From the NCBI RefSeq assembly GCF_042654985.1, contig NZ_JBHSMT010000028.1, positions 124,001 through 188,000 on the forward strand: a stretch of 64,000 bases of DNA, read 5' to 3'. This document shows positions 13,201 through 20,820 of the stretch, piece after piece (the stretch's first letter is position 1; every line of letters starts with the position of its first letter). The translations under genes and the position numbers were made by a program. This DNA is from Paraherbaspirillum soli (GTDB lineage Bacteria; Pseudomonadota; Gammaproteobacteria; Burkholderiales; Burkholderiaceae_D). Under the pieces are notes generated by a model. That model was not told the origin of the DNA. It searched no databases and saw nothing but the letters and a program-made list of their open reading frames with translations.

Positions 13201-16200
13201 ACTCTTGATAACTGCTGGTTTTGGCGCCCAGCTTGACCGGCTCGCCGCGACCGCGTTGCGCCAGCGCCATCTCCAAATCATCCAGCAACACTTGCCACGA
13301 AACCACATCGACGATCAGGTGATGCATGACCCAGATCAGCTGCGACTGATCGCCGTCGCGCAGCCACAGCCAGCGGCACAGCTTGCCTTGCTTGATATCG
13401 AGCGAGGCAAGCGCACGTTCCGCTTCAGCCTTGACGCGAGCCTGCCGGTCCGCAGGATCTCCTGAAATAGGCTGCGCATCGACCTCGACAATCATCTCAT
13501 CGAGCCCACTCGCCGCATCGGATGGCAGCTCGGGACGATACTGCGCAATCCAGCCGGCAGACGTCTCGCGGAACTTCAAGCGCAGCACATCGTGCCGTGC
13601 CACGATCCCGGCCAGCACCGTCTTCAGCAAGTCCAGGCCGGCCTGATGCGGCAAGTTCACCGCTGCGTATTGGCAATAGTGATTGACGTCGATGCGGTCA
13701 TCCTGCAGGAATCCGATCTGGATCGGCAGCAGGCGCTGCTCGCCCTTGACGGCCTGGCTGTCAGGCGCCGGCTTGAGCACGGCCGCGGCATCTTCCTTCT
13801 CCGCCAGCCGGGCGACCAGATTGCGGATGGTCTTTTCCTCGATGATCAGCCGCGGCGTAAGAACGATGCCCTGCTTCGCCGCGCGCGATACCACCTGGAT
13901 TGCGAGGATGGAATCGCCGCCGATGGAAAAGAAATTGTCGGTGACGCCAAACGAATCCGTGTGCAGCACATCGCCCCAGATCGACCACAGCTTGCGCTCG
14001 CGCTCATTGCTCGCCTCGACATAGACGGCGTGCACGTAAGCGGACGGCCCTGGCTCGGGCAAGCTGGCGCGGTCGATCTTGCCGTTCGCATTGCAGGGCA
14101 CCGCGTCCAGCAACACGAATGCCGCCGGCACCATGTACTCGGGAAGTTCTGCCTGAAGTTTTTCCCGCAGCGTCTGGATTAGCTGGGACTTGGCCGGTTC
14201 ATCGTCCGGATTGAGTGATTTGGCGACAACATAGGCCACTAATTGCTTGTGATTTTCATTCGTTCTGGCGATCACCAGCGCTTGCCTGACGCCCTCATGC
14301 GCAGACAATGCATGCTCGATTTCGCCGAGCTCGATGCGGAAACCGCGAATCTTGACTTGATGATCGAGGCGGCCGAGATACTCCACTTCGCCATCGGCCC
14401 GCCAGCGCGCCAGATCGCCGGTACGGTACAGGCGTTCTCCCGCTTCAAAGGGGCTGTCGATGAATCGTTCCGCGGTCAGTTCGGGACGGCCCAGATAGCC
14501 GCGACCGACCGCGGCGCCGCCGATATACAGCTCGCCGCTGACGCCGATCGGCACCGGCTCCAGCCGTTCGTCGACCACATACAGGCGCGTATTCCACAGC
14601 GGCCGGCCGATCGGCACGATCGCCGCATCAGCCGTCTTGACTTCGCGTCCGCTGGCTTCGATCGCAGTTTCGGTCGGGCCGAACAGATTGTATAAGGACG
14701 CCTTCGAGGACGACAGGAAGCGCGCAGCCAGCGCCCCGGGCAACGCTTCGCCGCTGGCGAACATGCGCCGCAGGCTGGTGCACGAACCGATGTCGCCCTC
14801 ATCGAGAAAGACCTGCAGCATCGAAGGAACAAAATTCAGCGTGGTGATGCCGTGATCGCGGACGGCCTGGCTCAGGTAGGCCGGGTCGCGATGGCCGCCC
14901 GGCTTGGCCATCACCAGCGTCGCCCCCGCCAGCAGCGTCCAGAAAAATTCCATGAACGAGACGTCGAACGAAAACGGCGTCTTCTGCAGCATCCGATCCG
15001 TTGCGTCCAGCTTGTAGCTGGCTTGCAGCCACTGCACCAGGTTGACCAGTGAACCATGCTGGTTCATCGCCGCCTTCGGCTTACCGGTCGAGCCGGACGT
15101 GAATATCACGTAGACCAGATGGCTGGGCGTGACGCCAGTCGCAGGGGCTACGGCCTCGTGCTGCGCCACCCGCGCCCAATCCGCATCCAGACGCAACAGC
15201 CGCACATCCGCGCCGACTTGCGACAACGGGCCAGCCAGCAGTTGCGCCTGGGTCAGCACCAGATTCACGCCGATATCGGCCAGCATGCCGGCCAGCCGCT
15301 GCGGCGGCAGTTCAGGGTCCAACGGCACATAGGCGCCGCCGGCCTTCAAGATACCCAGCAGCCCAAGCACCATCTGCGTCGATCGCTCGGCGCACAGCCC
15401 GACCACCACATCGGGTCCCACACCCAGCGTACGCAGATGCTGGGCCAGCCGGTTGCTGCGCTGGTCGAGTTCGCGATAGCTCAAGCGTTCATCTTCGCAG
15501 ACCAAGGCCTCGGCATGCGGCGTGCGCGCCGCTTGTTCCGAGAACAATTCGTGTATGCAGCGGTCGTCGCTGTAGGCATGCACCGTCTGGTTCCACTCGG
15601 ACACCAGCTGTTGCCGCAGTCGCGGCGGCAGCAGCCGTAGCTCGCTCCAGGCGGCGTCCGTATGGTCGATCAGCTGACGCATGCAATGCGCATAGATTTC
15701 CAGCCACATGGAGATGGACGCCTCGTCGTACAGATCGGTGTCGTAGCCTATCCGCACGCCATAGCGTGGAACCGCCGCCGACCCCGCTTCTTCATCGCCG
15801 GAATCCTGTTCGATCAGGCCGAAAATGAAGCGATAGTTGGTCGACTCGTAACCCGCTTCCAGCATCGGACGCAGCTGTTCATGGTGCTCGCCGTAACGGT
15901 GGCTTTCGATATTGAACAAGGTGTCGAACAACGCGTCGTCCAGCCGCGCTTTGACGGCTTCATGGATAGCCGACAACGGAAAGGCCGCGCAGGCGCGCAT
16001 TGTTTCCAGCTGGCCGTTGACGCTGGCCAGCAGAGCGGCCGGGGTACTTGCGGACTCAATGTTCAGCACCAGCGGCAAGGTGTTGACGCAGCACCCTGTA
16101 ATCGTTTCGAACCCGGGAATCTGTTCCATCCGTCCGCTCTGGATGACGCCGCAGCGCACCTGTTCCTGGCCGCCCAGATAACGCAGCAGGCAGGCGTAGC

Positions 16201-19200
16201 CGGTCAGCCACAAACTGTTGGCCGTCACGCCGAGCGCGCCGGCTTTGGCGCGCACATCTGCAGCCAATTGACGGTCGATGCTGCCGAGATAGAGGCGCGT
16301 GTTGGGCGGCCCCGATTGGGCCGCGGCGTGGCTGTGGCCGGTAAGAGGCGTCGCGCAAGGCAGCTGACTGGCGCTCCGTTGCCACGGCAATTCGGACCAG
16401 TACCTGTGCCATGCGCCGCTGGCCCGCAGAGCGCGCTGCTGCAGCACGATGTCCGCCATGCTTGCCAGAGGCGCGCTCGGCTTGGGCACGCCTTCCCCAA
16501 GGAAGTGGCGGTAGGTTTGCAGAAGATCATTCAACAGCAGTTCGATCGACCAGCCGTCATGGATGATGTGATGGATGGACAGCAGAGCGAGGAAGCTGTC
16601 GCCGGCTTCGTCCACGACCTGCAAATCGAACAGCGGAGCCTGGCTGAGTCGCACCGGCTGGCTGCGCGCCTGCTCGATCAGTTGCTCAGCGAGCGCTGCG
16701 CCTTGGCCGGGCTGCGACTGGTGCACGCTGGCCGGGGTCGGGATCGCTGTCAGCACCACCTGATGGATTTCTCCGCCGCGCCATTCCTTGATGAAGGTAC
16801 GCAGGCAATCATGGCGAGCGATCCAATCGGCTACCGCCTGCTGCCAGACTGGCTGGTTCAGCGCACGCGGCATGCGATAGCACATGTGCACCTGATAGGT
16901 ATCCTGATGCCGGTGCATGGTATGTTGCATGTCGGTCAATGGATAGACCGCCTTGACCGTTGCCGGCAGCTCATCAAGCTGCGCCTGCGTCAGCGCTGCG
17001 AGCGGGAAGTCGGAAGGCGTCCAGCGCCGGTTCGCGCCCACCACGCAATGATCGATTACTTCCCGCAAGCCCTGGATCAAGGCCTGCCCAAACCGTTCGA
17101 GCGCGTCCCCGCTCCAGGCCGCCGGATTGCAATGCAAACCGATAATCAGCTCGCCATCGCGGATCTCGCTTTCCACCGACATCGCGTATGGGCTGGCGTT
17201 GCCCTCGCCCATTTCGATCGCGACCATCGGCACCGTACGCCAGCTCTCGTGGCTGCGCTGCACCACGCCCGAGAAGTTGAACAGCACCTGCGGCGAGCGG
17301 TAGCGGTCGAATTGCTCGCGCACTGCGGGATCGCGGCTCAAGTAACGCAGCGCATAGAAATCCCGCCCGCGTTGCGGAATCGCCGCACGGACTTCTTTCA
17401 ATTGGATCAGCCAGGCGCCCAGATCGAGTTGCGCCGGCACTTGCAAGCACAGCGGATGCACGCTGGTGAACCAGCCCACCGTACGGTCCAGGCCCTGCGC
17501 ACCGGCAAATGCCTCGTCGCGGCCATGCCATTCGACATCCAGGCAGATGCGCTGCAGATTGAAGCTGCGTGCCAGCGCCAGATACGTCGCCGCCAGCACC
17601 AGTTCTTCCGTGCTCTGCCGATAGCAGGCAGGCGCCAGTTCGATCAGGCGCGCGGTATCGTGCCGCGACAGACGGTGCTGTTCAATCGCGATCGGGTGGC
17701 ACGCTGCTTCACTCGTGGCAAGCGGCAGCGGCTGCGCGCTTTCGGCGGCGCGCAATACGGGAAGCCAGTCGGCCAGCCGTTCATCAGTTTGTTCGGCGGC
17801 AGGCACATTGAACTTTTCCGACCAGTCCAGATAGCTGATGCTCTTGCCTGGCAATACCGCTTCGAGGCTGCTCTCGTCGCCACGGTACAGGTGGCGCAAA
17901 TCATCCAGCAGAATCCCGTGGCTGATGGTGTCCACGATCAGGTGATGCAACACCCATACCACGCGCGAGCGGCTCGGCGTTTTCAGCAGGGCGATGCGGA
18001 ACAGCGGCGCCTGTTCGATACGCAATTGCGCGCCAAGCGCGACACGGCATTGCTCGCTGGCCTGGTCCAGCTCAGCCTCCGTCACGTCGATCAGCGCGAT
18101 CGGCGGCAACTCAAGCGTCGCGCCGGCGATCTCCTGCCGCCAGGCTAAAGGTTCTTGCAGGTCCGTTCCGGTACGGACGAAACGGACCCGCAATTGATCG
18201 TGATAGGCAAGCAAGCGGGAAAAAGCCCGCTGCAAGCGATCCGCATCCAGTTTTTCCTCGGTCTCGAAGGACAAGGTCTGGCAAAAGGCACCCGGCTGTT
18301 CGAGCCGCAATTGAAAGAACCAGCCCTGAATCGGGCTGAGCGGCGCAATCCCCTGGCGGCTGGCATAGTCGCGCTGCAGCTGGCGCCCGGAGCGTTGCAG
18401 CAGCTCGGCGAAATCGGCCAGGCGCGGATGCGACAGCAGTTGCGATGAAGTGGTCTGGTAGCCCAGCCGTTTCAGCGCAGACATCACCACCAGCGAGGTC
18501 AGCGAATCGCCGCCTAGATGGATGAAGTTATCCTCGCGCGAAATATTCGGTTGTTGCAGGACGCTGCGCCAGATATCGGCGATCTGCGCTTCCAGCAGGT
18601 TGATGTAATCCGCCGGCCGGGTTGACGATTCGGTTTGTTGCAGCCGCGCTTGCAGCGCACGATAATCGGTCTTGCCGTTCACGGTGAGCGGCAGAGCGGA
18701 CAGGCAAAGAATGCGGTTAGGCATGGCCCAGCTCGGCAGCACCTGTCCCAAGCCTTCCCGAATGGCTTCTTCCGGCTGCGGCTGGCCGGCGTAAAAGGCC
18801 ACCAACTGCTTGGCCCCCTGAACCTCGGCCACGACCACTGCAGCATGCTCGATCCCCGGTAGCATCAGCAGCGCTGCCTCCACTTCGCCGGGCTCCAGCC
18901 GATGCCCGCGCAGCTTGATTTGATTGTCGACTCTTCCAGCGAAGAACAGCCGGTTCTGGTCGTCGAAACAGGACAGGTCGCCGCTGCGGTACCAGCGGGT
19001 CGACTCCGTCGTAATGAATTTATCGCGCGTCATCTGTTCGCGCTTGAGATAGCCGTGCGCCACCCCCGCGCCGCCGATCAGCAGTTCGCCGATGGCGCCG
19101 CGCGGCAGTGGCTGGTTGAAGCGATTGACGACACGGACCTCGGTATTAATGATCGGGAATCCGATAGTCAACTGCTCGTGCCGCTCAGGCAGATGGCTCG

Positions 19201-20785
19201 CCTGCCAGAATGTCGACAGAATCGTGGTCTCGGTCGGACCGTAGGCATTGACATACTGCAGATGCGGTTGCCAGCGCCTGACCAATTGCAGATCGGGGGC
19301 CGATCCGGCGGTCAGCAGGGTCTTCAGTCGCGGCAGTTTCTCGGGCCAAAGATGCTTTGCATATTGCGGAGGAAAAGCCGCGAACGTCACCCGCTGATCG
19401 CTCATGTACTCCTGCAGCAGTTCGGGATTGTCGATCAGTTCCGCAGGCAGGATCACCAGCGTGGCGCCGCTCAGCAGGGCCGCATGGATTTCACCGACCG
19501 ACGCATCGAATGTAACAGGGGCAAACTGCGACACGATATCGTCCGCCCCCATCAGTCCGCGCAAATGCGTGACGAAATTCAGCAAGTTCCCGTGGCTGAT
19601 CTTGACGCCCTTCGGCCGGCCGGTGGAGCCCGACGTGAAGATCACGTAGGCCAGATCGTCTGTGGCCAGCACATCATGCAACAGCGGGCGCTGCGGGGCG
19701 GCGTCGGCGGCCGCGTTGGTGGCAGAGGATGCGACGTCCAGGCAGAGCACCGCCGGCAACGCATCGCGCATCAACGGCAACCAGGATTCTTCGGTCAGGG
19801 CAACGCGCATCTCCGCGTCGTCGGCCATCGCCTGCAGGCGGGTCGCCGGCTGCTGGGCATCCATCGGGACAAACACCGCACCGACTTTCAGTACCGCCAG
19901 CTGCGCCGCAACCATCCGATGACTGCGGCCGAATGCAACGCCGATGTAGTCCCCTCGGCCGACGCCGGCCAGGTGCAAGGTCTGCGCCCAGCGCCCGGAC
20001 AATGCGTCGAGTTCAGCGTAGCTCACGCCGCCATCGGCGTCGATCACGGCGATCTTGTCCGGATCGGCGGCAACCGATGCGGCAAAGCGCTCCAGCAAAT
20101 TGCCGGCGATCGATTTCACCGGCCCGGCCATACTGGTCGGCGACGGCACATAGGCATCGAGACCGTCGAATCGGATCTCATCCGACAAGCGCGATGCCGG
20201 ATTTTCCAGCATCTTGTCGATGATGCGCGCCCACAGTGTCATCACGTAGCGCTGATAGGATTCGCCGAAGCGGCTGGCGTCGCAATCGACGAACCATGAT
20301 TCGCGCTCGCGCACGATCACGAATTCCGTTTTGAACTCCCCGTCCGAGGCGCCATGCAGGTAGATGGCATGCCAACGCAGTTGGTCGGCCAGGCTGGAAT
20401 GATTCGGATCATGCAAGTCGAACCAGTCGTGCTCGTTGTCCAGCCATTGCTTCCTGACCTCGGCCAGCAATTCGCCCAGCGACGTCTGCTCGCTCACCGC
20501 AGTGATCACCGGCCAGCATTTCCCGGCCTGCTTTCCCAACAGACAGGTAATGACAGGTTCATCGTTATATCGCAGCCAATGCAGAACGCCATGCCATGCG
20601 GCCACGCAGATCGGCAAATCGGCGCGGTCGGCAGCGTGGCTGAAAAACGGCTCGCACTCCAGCATCCTGCGCTGACCTTCGTATTGCGGATTGGCGCTGC
20701 CGTCGTTCAACGCGCTTGAGAGGTCCATCCCGGCCATGCTGTGCGGCATGCTCAAAGCGATCGTTGATTCTTGCTTTAATGACAT
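1208..20785 (-). CDS. Five-module nonribosomal peptide synthetase with terminal condensation domain
   Basis: About 6,525 residues. Approximate domains: C-lobe-only condensation remnant 36-210; A1 230-715, T1 (GGDS) 758, E1 815-1262; C2 1277-1729, A2 1742-2235, T2 2290, E2 2349-2795; C3 2832-3275, A3 3299-3796, T3 3855; C4 3904-4346, A4 4362-4862, T4 4912; C5 4964-5406, A5 5424-5919, T5 5969; terminal C 6122-6525. C2 and C3 carry HHxxxDG; C4 and C5 carry HHIVTDA. E1 and E2 keep HHLIVD and the VGWFT motif. All five A domains keep the NGK lysine. The pocket residues I read are DAGALAAILK (A1), DVMNFSLIEK (A2), DAGALAAVLK (A3), DIWEIVHDGK (A4) and DIWEIVHDCK (A5). I cannot name the substrates with confidence. 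There is no thioesterase. An ATG 12 nt further upstream is in frame, but GGAG lies 6 nt before the ATG at 20785, which I prefer. The TGA overlaps the ABC ATPase start. Confidence 0.95.
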   Translation of the reverse strand: MSLKQESTIALSMPHSMAGMDLSSALNDGSANPQYEGQRRMLECEPFFSHAADRADLPICVAAWHGVLHWLRYNDEPVITCLLGKQAGKCWPVITAVSEQTSLGELLAEVRKQWLDNEHDWFDLHDPNHSSLADQLRWHAIYLHGASDGEFKTEFVIVRERESWFVDCDASRFGESYQRYVMTLWARIIDKMLENPASRLSDEIRFDGLDAYVPSPTSMAGPVKSIAGNLLERFAASVAADPDKIAVIDADGGVSYAELDALSGRWAQTLHLAGVGRGDYIGVAFGRSHRMVAAQLAVLKVGAVFVPMDAQQPATRLQAMADDAEMRVALTEESWLPLMRDALPAVLCLDVASSATNAAADAAPQRPLLHDVLATDDLAYVIFTSGSTGRPKGVKISHGNLLNFVTHLRGLMGADDIVSQFAPVTFDASVGEIHAALLSGATLVILPAELIDNPELLQEYMSDQRVTFAAFPPQYAKHLWPEKLPRLKTLLTAGSAPDLQLVRRWQPHLQYVNAYGPTETTILSTFWQASHLPERHEQLTIGFPIINTEVRVVNRFNQPLPRGAIGELLIGGAGVAHGYLKREQMTRDKFITTESTRWYRSGDLSCFDDQNRLFFAGRVDNQIKLRGHRLEPGEVEAALLMLPGIEHAAVVVAEVQGAKQLVAFYAGQPQPEEAIREGLGQVLPSWAMPNRILCLSALPLTVNGKTDYRALQARLQQTESSTRPADYINLLEAQIADIWRSVLQQPNISREDNFIHLGGDSLTSLVVMSALKRLGYQTTSSQLLSHPRLADFAELLQRSGRQLQRDYASRQGIAPLSPIQGWFFQLRLEQPGAFCQTLSFETEEKLDADRLQRAFSRLLAYHDQLRVRFVRTGTDLQEPLAWRQEIAGATLELPPIALIDVTEAELDQASEQCRVALGAQLRIEQAPLFRIALLKTPSRSRVVWVLHHLIVDTISHGILLDDLRHLYRGDESSLEAVLPGKSISYLDWSEKFNVPAAEQTDERLADWLPVLRAAESAQPLPLATSEAACHPIAIEQHRLSRHDTARLIELAPACYRQSTEELVLAATYLALARSFNLQRICLDVEWHGRDEAFAGAQGLDRTVGWFTSVHPLCLQVPAQLDLGAWLIQLKEVRAAIPQRGRDFYALRYLSRDPAVREQFDRYRSPQVLFNFSGVVQRSHESWRTVPMVAIEMGEGNASPYAMSVESEIRDGELIIGLHCNPAAWSGDALERFGQALIQGLREVIDHCVVGANRRWTPSDFPLAALTQAQLDELPATVKAVYPLTDMQHTMHRHQDTYQVHMCYRMPRALNQPVWQQAVADWIARHDCLRTFIKEWRGGEIHQVVLTAIPTPASVHQSQPGQGAALAEQLIEQARSQPVRLSQAPLFDLQVVDEAGDSFLALLSIHHIIHDGWSIELLLNDLLQTYRHFLGEGVPKPSAPLASMADIVLQQRALRASGAWHRYWSELPWQRSASQLPCATPLTGHSHAAAQSGPPNTRLYLGSIDRQLAADVRAKAGALGVTANSLWLTGYACLLRYLGGQEQVRCGVIQSGRMEQIPGFETITGCCVNTLPLVLNIESASTPAALLASVNGQLETMRACAAFPLSAIHEAVKARLDDALFDTLFNIESHRYGEHHEQLRPMLEAGYESTNYRFIFGLIEQDSGDEEAGSAAVPRYGVRIGYDTDLYDEASISMWLEIYAHCMRQLIDHTDAAWSELRLLPPRLRQQLVSEWNQTVHAYSDDRCIHELFSEQAARTPHAEALVCEDERLSYRELDQRSNRLAQHLRTLGVGPDVVVGLCAERSTQMVLGLLGILKAGGAYVPLDPELPPQRLAGMLADIGVNLVLTQAQLLAGPLSQVGADVRLLRLDADWARVAQHEAVAPATGVTPSHLVYVIFTSGSTGKPKAAMNQHGSLVNLVQWLQASYKLDATDRMLQKTPFSFDVSFMEFFWTLLAGATLVMAKPGGHRDPAYLSQAVRDHGITTLNFVPSMLQVFLDEGDIGSCTSLRRMFASGEALPGALAARFLSSSKASLYNLFGPTETAIEASGREVKTADAAIVPIGRPLWNTRLYVVDERLEPVPIGVSGELYIGGAAVGRGYLGRPELTAERFIDSPFEAGERLYRTGDLARWRADGEVEYLGRLDHQVKIRGFRIELGEIEHALSAHEGVRQALVIARTNENHKQLVAYVVAKSLNPDDEPAKSQLIQTLREKLQAELPEYMVPAAFVLLDAVPCNANGKIDRASLPEPGPSAYVHAVYVEASNERERKLWSIWGDVLHTDSFGVTDNFFSIGGDSILAIQVVSRAAKQGIVLTPRLIIEEKTIRNLVARLAEKEDAAAVLKPAPDSQAVKGEQRLLPIQIGFLQDDRIDVNHYCQYAAVNLPHQAGLDLLKTVLAGIVARHDVLRLKFRETSAGWIAQYRPELPSDAASGLDEMIVEVDAQPISGDPADRQARVKAEAERALASLDIKQGKLCRWLWLRDGDQSQLIWVMHHLIVDVVSWQVLLDDLEMALAQRGRGEPVKLGAKTSSYQEWAARLHDYAYSASLESEKGYWLRQLESPAAGLKFDRAAMPEDARDLVSPIEETTEQVVAGLSREETSLLLNQASAVFEVRPHQLLIAALSRALGGWLDADEVRIDLESHGRDDMAGEAAFEGIDLSQTVGWFTALYPFHVAGARGDLAEHIRRTRQQLEAVPRNGIGYDALTTLAHDEDLAAARDALGGRTSDVLFNYLGQVDSGLLGGSAVSPRRTRTHALNINGLISAGALAFHVGYSRQQFKRETVEAVAARLVTVLREIVAWDGGGPGSGLGHEPAPFPLVDIPQTELSALQSKYPTLQDLYPCTGMQQGLLLLADRDSKNGLYLTQLRMQLEAVDPARLRQSWQELVRRTPVLRTAFVDLGQDTLLQMVMAEVNLPWREEDLGTPLSAGAPNDTHDRQRRLEQLLAEERIKPFDLGAAPLMRLLLVRTSPQRYCLAWTHHHALIDGWSMGLLIKELLQIYAAPQAQALPAPAYKNYIGWLQAQDREAAVRYWRAYFDGLPIAASASLPLAAEPEGGGVDVAAANGEQKAHSIELSTVATAQLRRLAQTEGVSLGTLILAAWGLLQSKYSAEQEVLFGYTTSGRPASLDGIESMVGLFINSLPIRLKIAADQNLSSWLQQIQRVQLDHEDHGFLPLADIQRCSGARLGQALFNALVVVENFPLDRSLLVADSAGGLRMVDVQGIEQSDLGLSLIVYPGERLTLKLAYQSKQFDAAPTLLLLQRLCQLLASFAKGGEQLISQLSVLSDAERQRAIRDWNATDTAYPLDRCVHELFLMQADSRESAHAIVSGGERWTYRQLAERVQAISAWLTNSGVEPGERVALSLGKEPDLIAAMLGIMHAGAAYVPVALDCPPERGRFIMEDAGIKLLVTQRGHRQQAAGWGVTPLFLEDCTLNDPSGFSARQDGSALRLPARDPHSTAYVIYTSGTTGQPKGVLISHRNLVNYCCWFGNAGFFGAGDGFTQFAPHTFDASAGEIFGALLTGAVLHLLSAELIQEPRALAGYLTEQRIRFAAFPPPYLLQMDPDLVPEGMTLLTAGSAPTPELVQRWSARCRYVNAYGPTETTVLSSAWMSEGEDAGASVEGKSLSIGRPIPNTTMYVVDAVGQLCAPGLLGEIWIGGEGVAQGYLNRPDLTDQQFIADPWKAGSRVYRTGDLGRWLDDGRIECVGRRDRQVKLRGFRIELNEIENRIRDYPAVEEVAVLVRGDQDDKRLLAWVVRRDQADGEAAEEAEFVASLRDFLRRSLPAYMLPQSIVLMHQLPLTANGKLDDKALPQPDIGAGLESAYVAPRTAIETVLTQIWASVLKLQPEQISATANFFELGGHSLLAMRAISRLREQLGADLGVVDLLASPVLADLAALVESSARHVLPAITPVARDGLLPLSLAQQRLWFLSQMPGVSETYHVPGVLRLQGRLDRVALRRALDRIVARHEVLRTRFELVGGEPCQRIAAADQGFTLIEHDLSKQADAVQRLTMLIDEETGAPFDLAAGPLLRGRLIVLGAEEYVLLITQHHIVTDAWSLEILVRELSVLYNAYRAGAEDPLPALSVQYADYAVWQRQWLSGTWLQAQTDYWRDCLAGAPALLELPTDRPRPAQQKYDGDIVAFTLDAELTTALKALSRRHETTLFVTLLAGWAIVLSRLSGQQDLVIGSPVANRVQAEVEPMIGFFVNTLALRIDLSGEPTVSELLQRVRRQTLGAQRHQQTPFEQVVEAVQPPRSLAHSPIFQVMFNWLSENVADAIDLDGLRIAPQSAPQVLSKFDLTLDLAEVRGGIAGGLEYATALFDRATVERWTGYLERVLRAMVDQQQSVRQLDLLGEEETRRLLSFNDTYSPELIDRTWPELFAAQALRTPDRIAVQCEAKQLTYRELHEQTSRLALTLRERGVGAGQVVALLDQRGTDLLLMIVAVLKAGAAYLPLDPTHPALRWLDILQEAQPCLLVIGDTLAEPRRWIDGQWDADRVRSMAELVATAAVATAAAELPLPGLDDLAYLLFTSGSTGKPKGVMIEHRGMINNMRSKIAPLSMSADDVIAQTAPQCFDISVWQFLTGLILGAKVHVFGNHITRDPQALLECLARHRITIWEPVPSLIQATLPYQMPLPHLRWVISVGEALPRELVDRWFEQYPTLPLMNHYGPAECSDGVTFHLISGPVERVLIGAALPNAQVHLVDDQLQLVPLGVVGEIAVSGAAVGRGYLNRSEETQAKFRRNPYAHHATEQRLYLTGDLARRLPDGNLEYLGRKDFQVKIRGFRIELGEIESALAHHPSVRQAVAVASEQGRNGKQLVAYVTLKTAAAVAADELKVHLRASLPDYMIPAAIVVLDAMPLNANGKVDRKALLALEIKTESGIYYAPSGSMELALAHIWQELLQVDRVSRDDSFFDLGGHSLLAARAVGRLRQELKIEVNIADLFASPVFEDFARVIADAVESDKPVIVPVDRNGPLPLSFAQQRLWFLSQMQGSSETYHVPGVLHLQGALDSAALHRALDRIVARHEVLRTRFVLIGGEPYQSIAASDHGFNLIEQDFSAEAAADAWRLQPLIDEEIRTPFDLALSPPVRGRLLVLGADQHILLVTMHHIVTDAWSQGLLIDELGALYNAYRSGADDPLPALPVQYADYAVWQRQCLAGVWLQEQIDYWRDTLAGAPTLLELPTDRPRPAQQDYDGGYVPVVLDAELTADLKTLSRGHGTTLYMTLLAGWAIVLSRLSGQQDLVIGSPVANRTQAELESLIGFFVNMLALRIDLSGDLTVAALLERVKQQTLGAQRHQQIPFEQVVDVVQPPRGLAHTPVFQVMFNWLSEDVAAAIDLDGLRIAPQPISYRPSKFDLSLDLVEIDGCITGGVEYASALFDRSTIERWLGYFKHALHAMANDQQQVRQLAILGQEETRWLSALNDTYRPELIDRSWPELFAAQALRTPDRIAVQCEAKQLTYGELDELTSRLALVLRERGIVAGQAVALLDQRGTDLLVMIVAVLKAGGAYLPLDPTHPVQRWIEILGEAQPGLLVVGASLTEQRAWLDGHWPADKVTSVAELVAAAAAMATPAADLPQPRLDDLAYLLFTSGSTGKPKGVMIEHRGMINNMRAKHALLSMSADDVIAQTAPQCFDISVWQFLTGLLLGAKVYIVGNDITRDPEALLACLRRQAVTIWEPVPSLIQAVLQYDRPLPRLRWVISVGEALPRELVERWFKRYPNLPLMNHYGPAECSDCVTFHAIHGPVERVLIGTPIANAQMHLVDDSLQRVPLGAVGEIAVAGPVVGRGYINRPGETQAKFQPNPYARHAAEQSLYLTGDLGRRLPDGQVEYIGRKDFQVKIRGFRIELGEIENNLIKHPEVREAVLVAREQGADNTQLLAYVTLKSPVAVDDLKTYLRLSLPDYMIPAAIMALDSLPLNANGKLDRKALPAPSVSAFQQAAYEEPEGAAERLIAATWQELLNAPQVGRGDNFFDLGGSSILLVRMLGRLREQGLALSVTDVYQQRTLKALGAVSSFSAFGGRSLSDWLDSRRWAYRSMALDAGEAAGEGASVLLIEQVGPSRVAELKSTLSLMERDDVPDFIRICDDLESAVSRFEHQGASALGLNPVGAMPDAYETQFAGYLDAIAAAPREDEFQFGAVQRGMLEWAERDSFGMVEITGWHTAQELQHAFGYLAREQELLRAVPDHDRQCWTLLAAEAMTGAAIAHIDLKSAGENALNDHLAALGDTLRYARKRTPLAYAAAWVSVSDTRHFLLLALDHLIWDGISQSTAQRRLIELLKQSPEPNLIARTYRDYLRDAQQKCDLTARDFADRILGYAELSAVMSTTRDALDARREQPLQIVSFDLPLRVPGRAAESAFDVFKRWTLQATGLARAGMVLVHHGRELGEHRYFDQVGLFLDKIPFVIELDTPLADVSAKAASLKEQGIHYASLDDAASLERAATLPGLAHEILFNFQTEPPPPSQQISTAKADLRSKLQDYYGLLFEAHAADGKLRVHCAFRGNESEIDSFRQTLADHPAWASIDNATDIGSL
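2860..9080 (-). repeat. Tandem duplication of NRPS modules 4 and 5 (C-A-T units)
   Basis: The C4-A4-T4 unit (about 9,075 to 6,050) and the C5-A5-T5 unit (about 5,895 to 2,870) line up at a constant offset of 3,180 bp, exactly 1,060 codons, over long stretches. For example, the segment at 3,841-3,920 matches 7,021-7,100 with only scattered differences, and a stretch of about 49 bp around 5,071 recurs identically near 8,251. The two A domains share the same pocket residues except the last variable one (G versus C). This indicates a relatively recent module duplication inside the gene. Boundaries are approximate. Confidence 0.85.
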
Positions 20786-20820
20786 TCTTTTCTCCATGAC
20801 TTTTTATAACGATTGATCCG

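Noticed and set aside
15662..18148. Very long open frame on the plus strand, antisense to the NRPS
   Set aside because: It lies wholly over NRPS E1, C2 and A2, is rich in Arg, His and Gln without any domain, and arises from the high-GC third positions of the real gene. The 34783-37428 plus-strand frame over the PKS is the same kind of shadow.
17000..18345. E1 (and E2 at about 12400-13740) first read as condensation domains
   Set aside because: Both carry the epimerase-type VGWFT segment and directly follow T domains with GGDS, then a true C domain follows each, so they are epimerisation domains.
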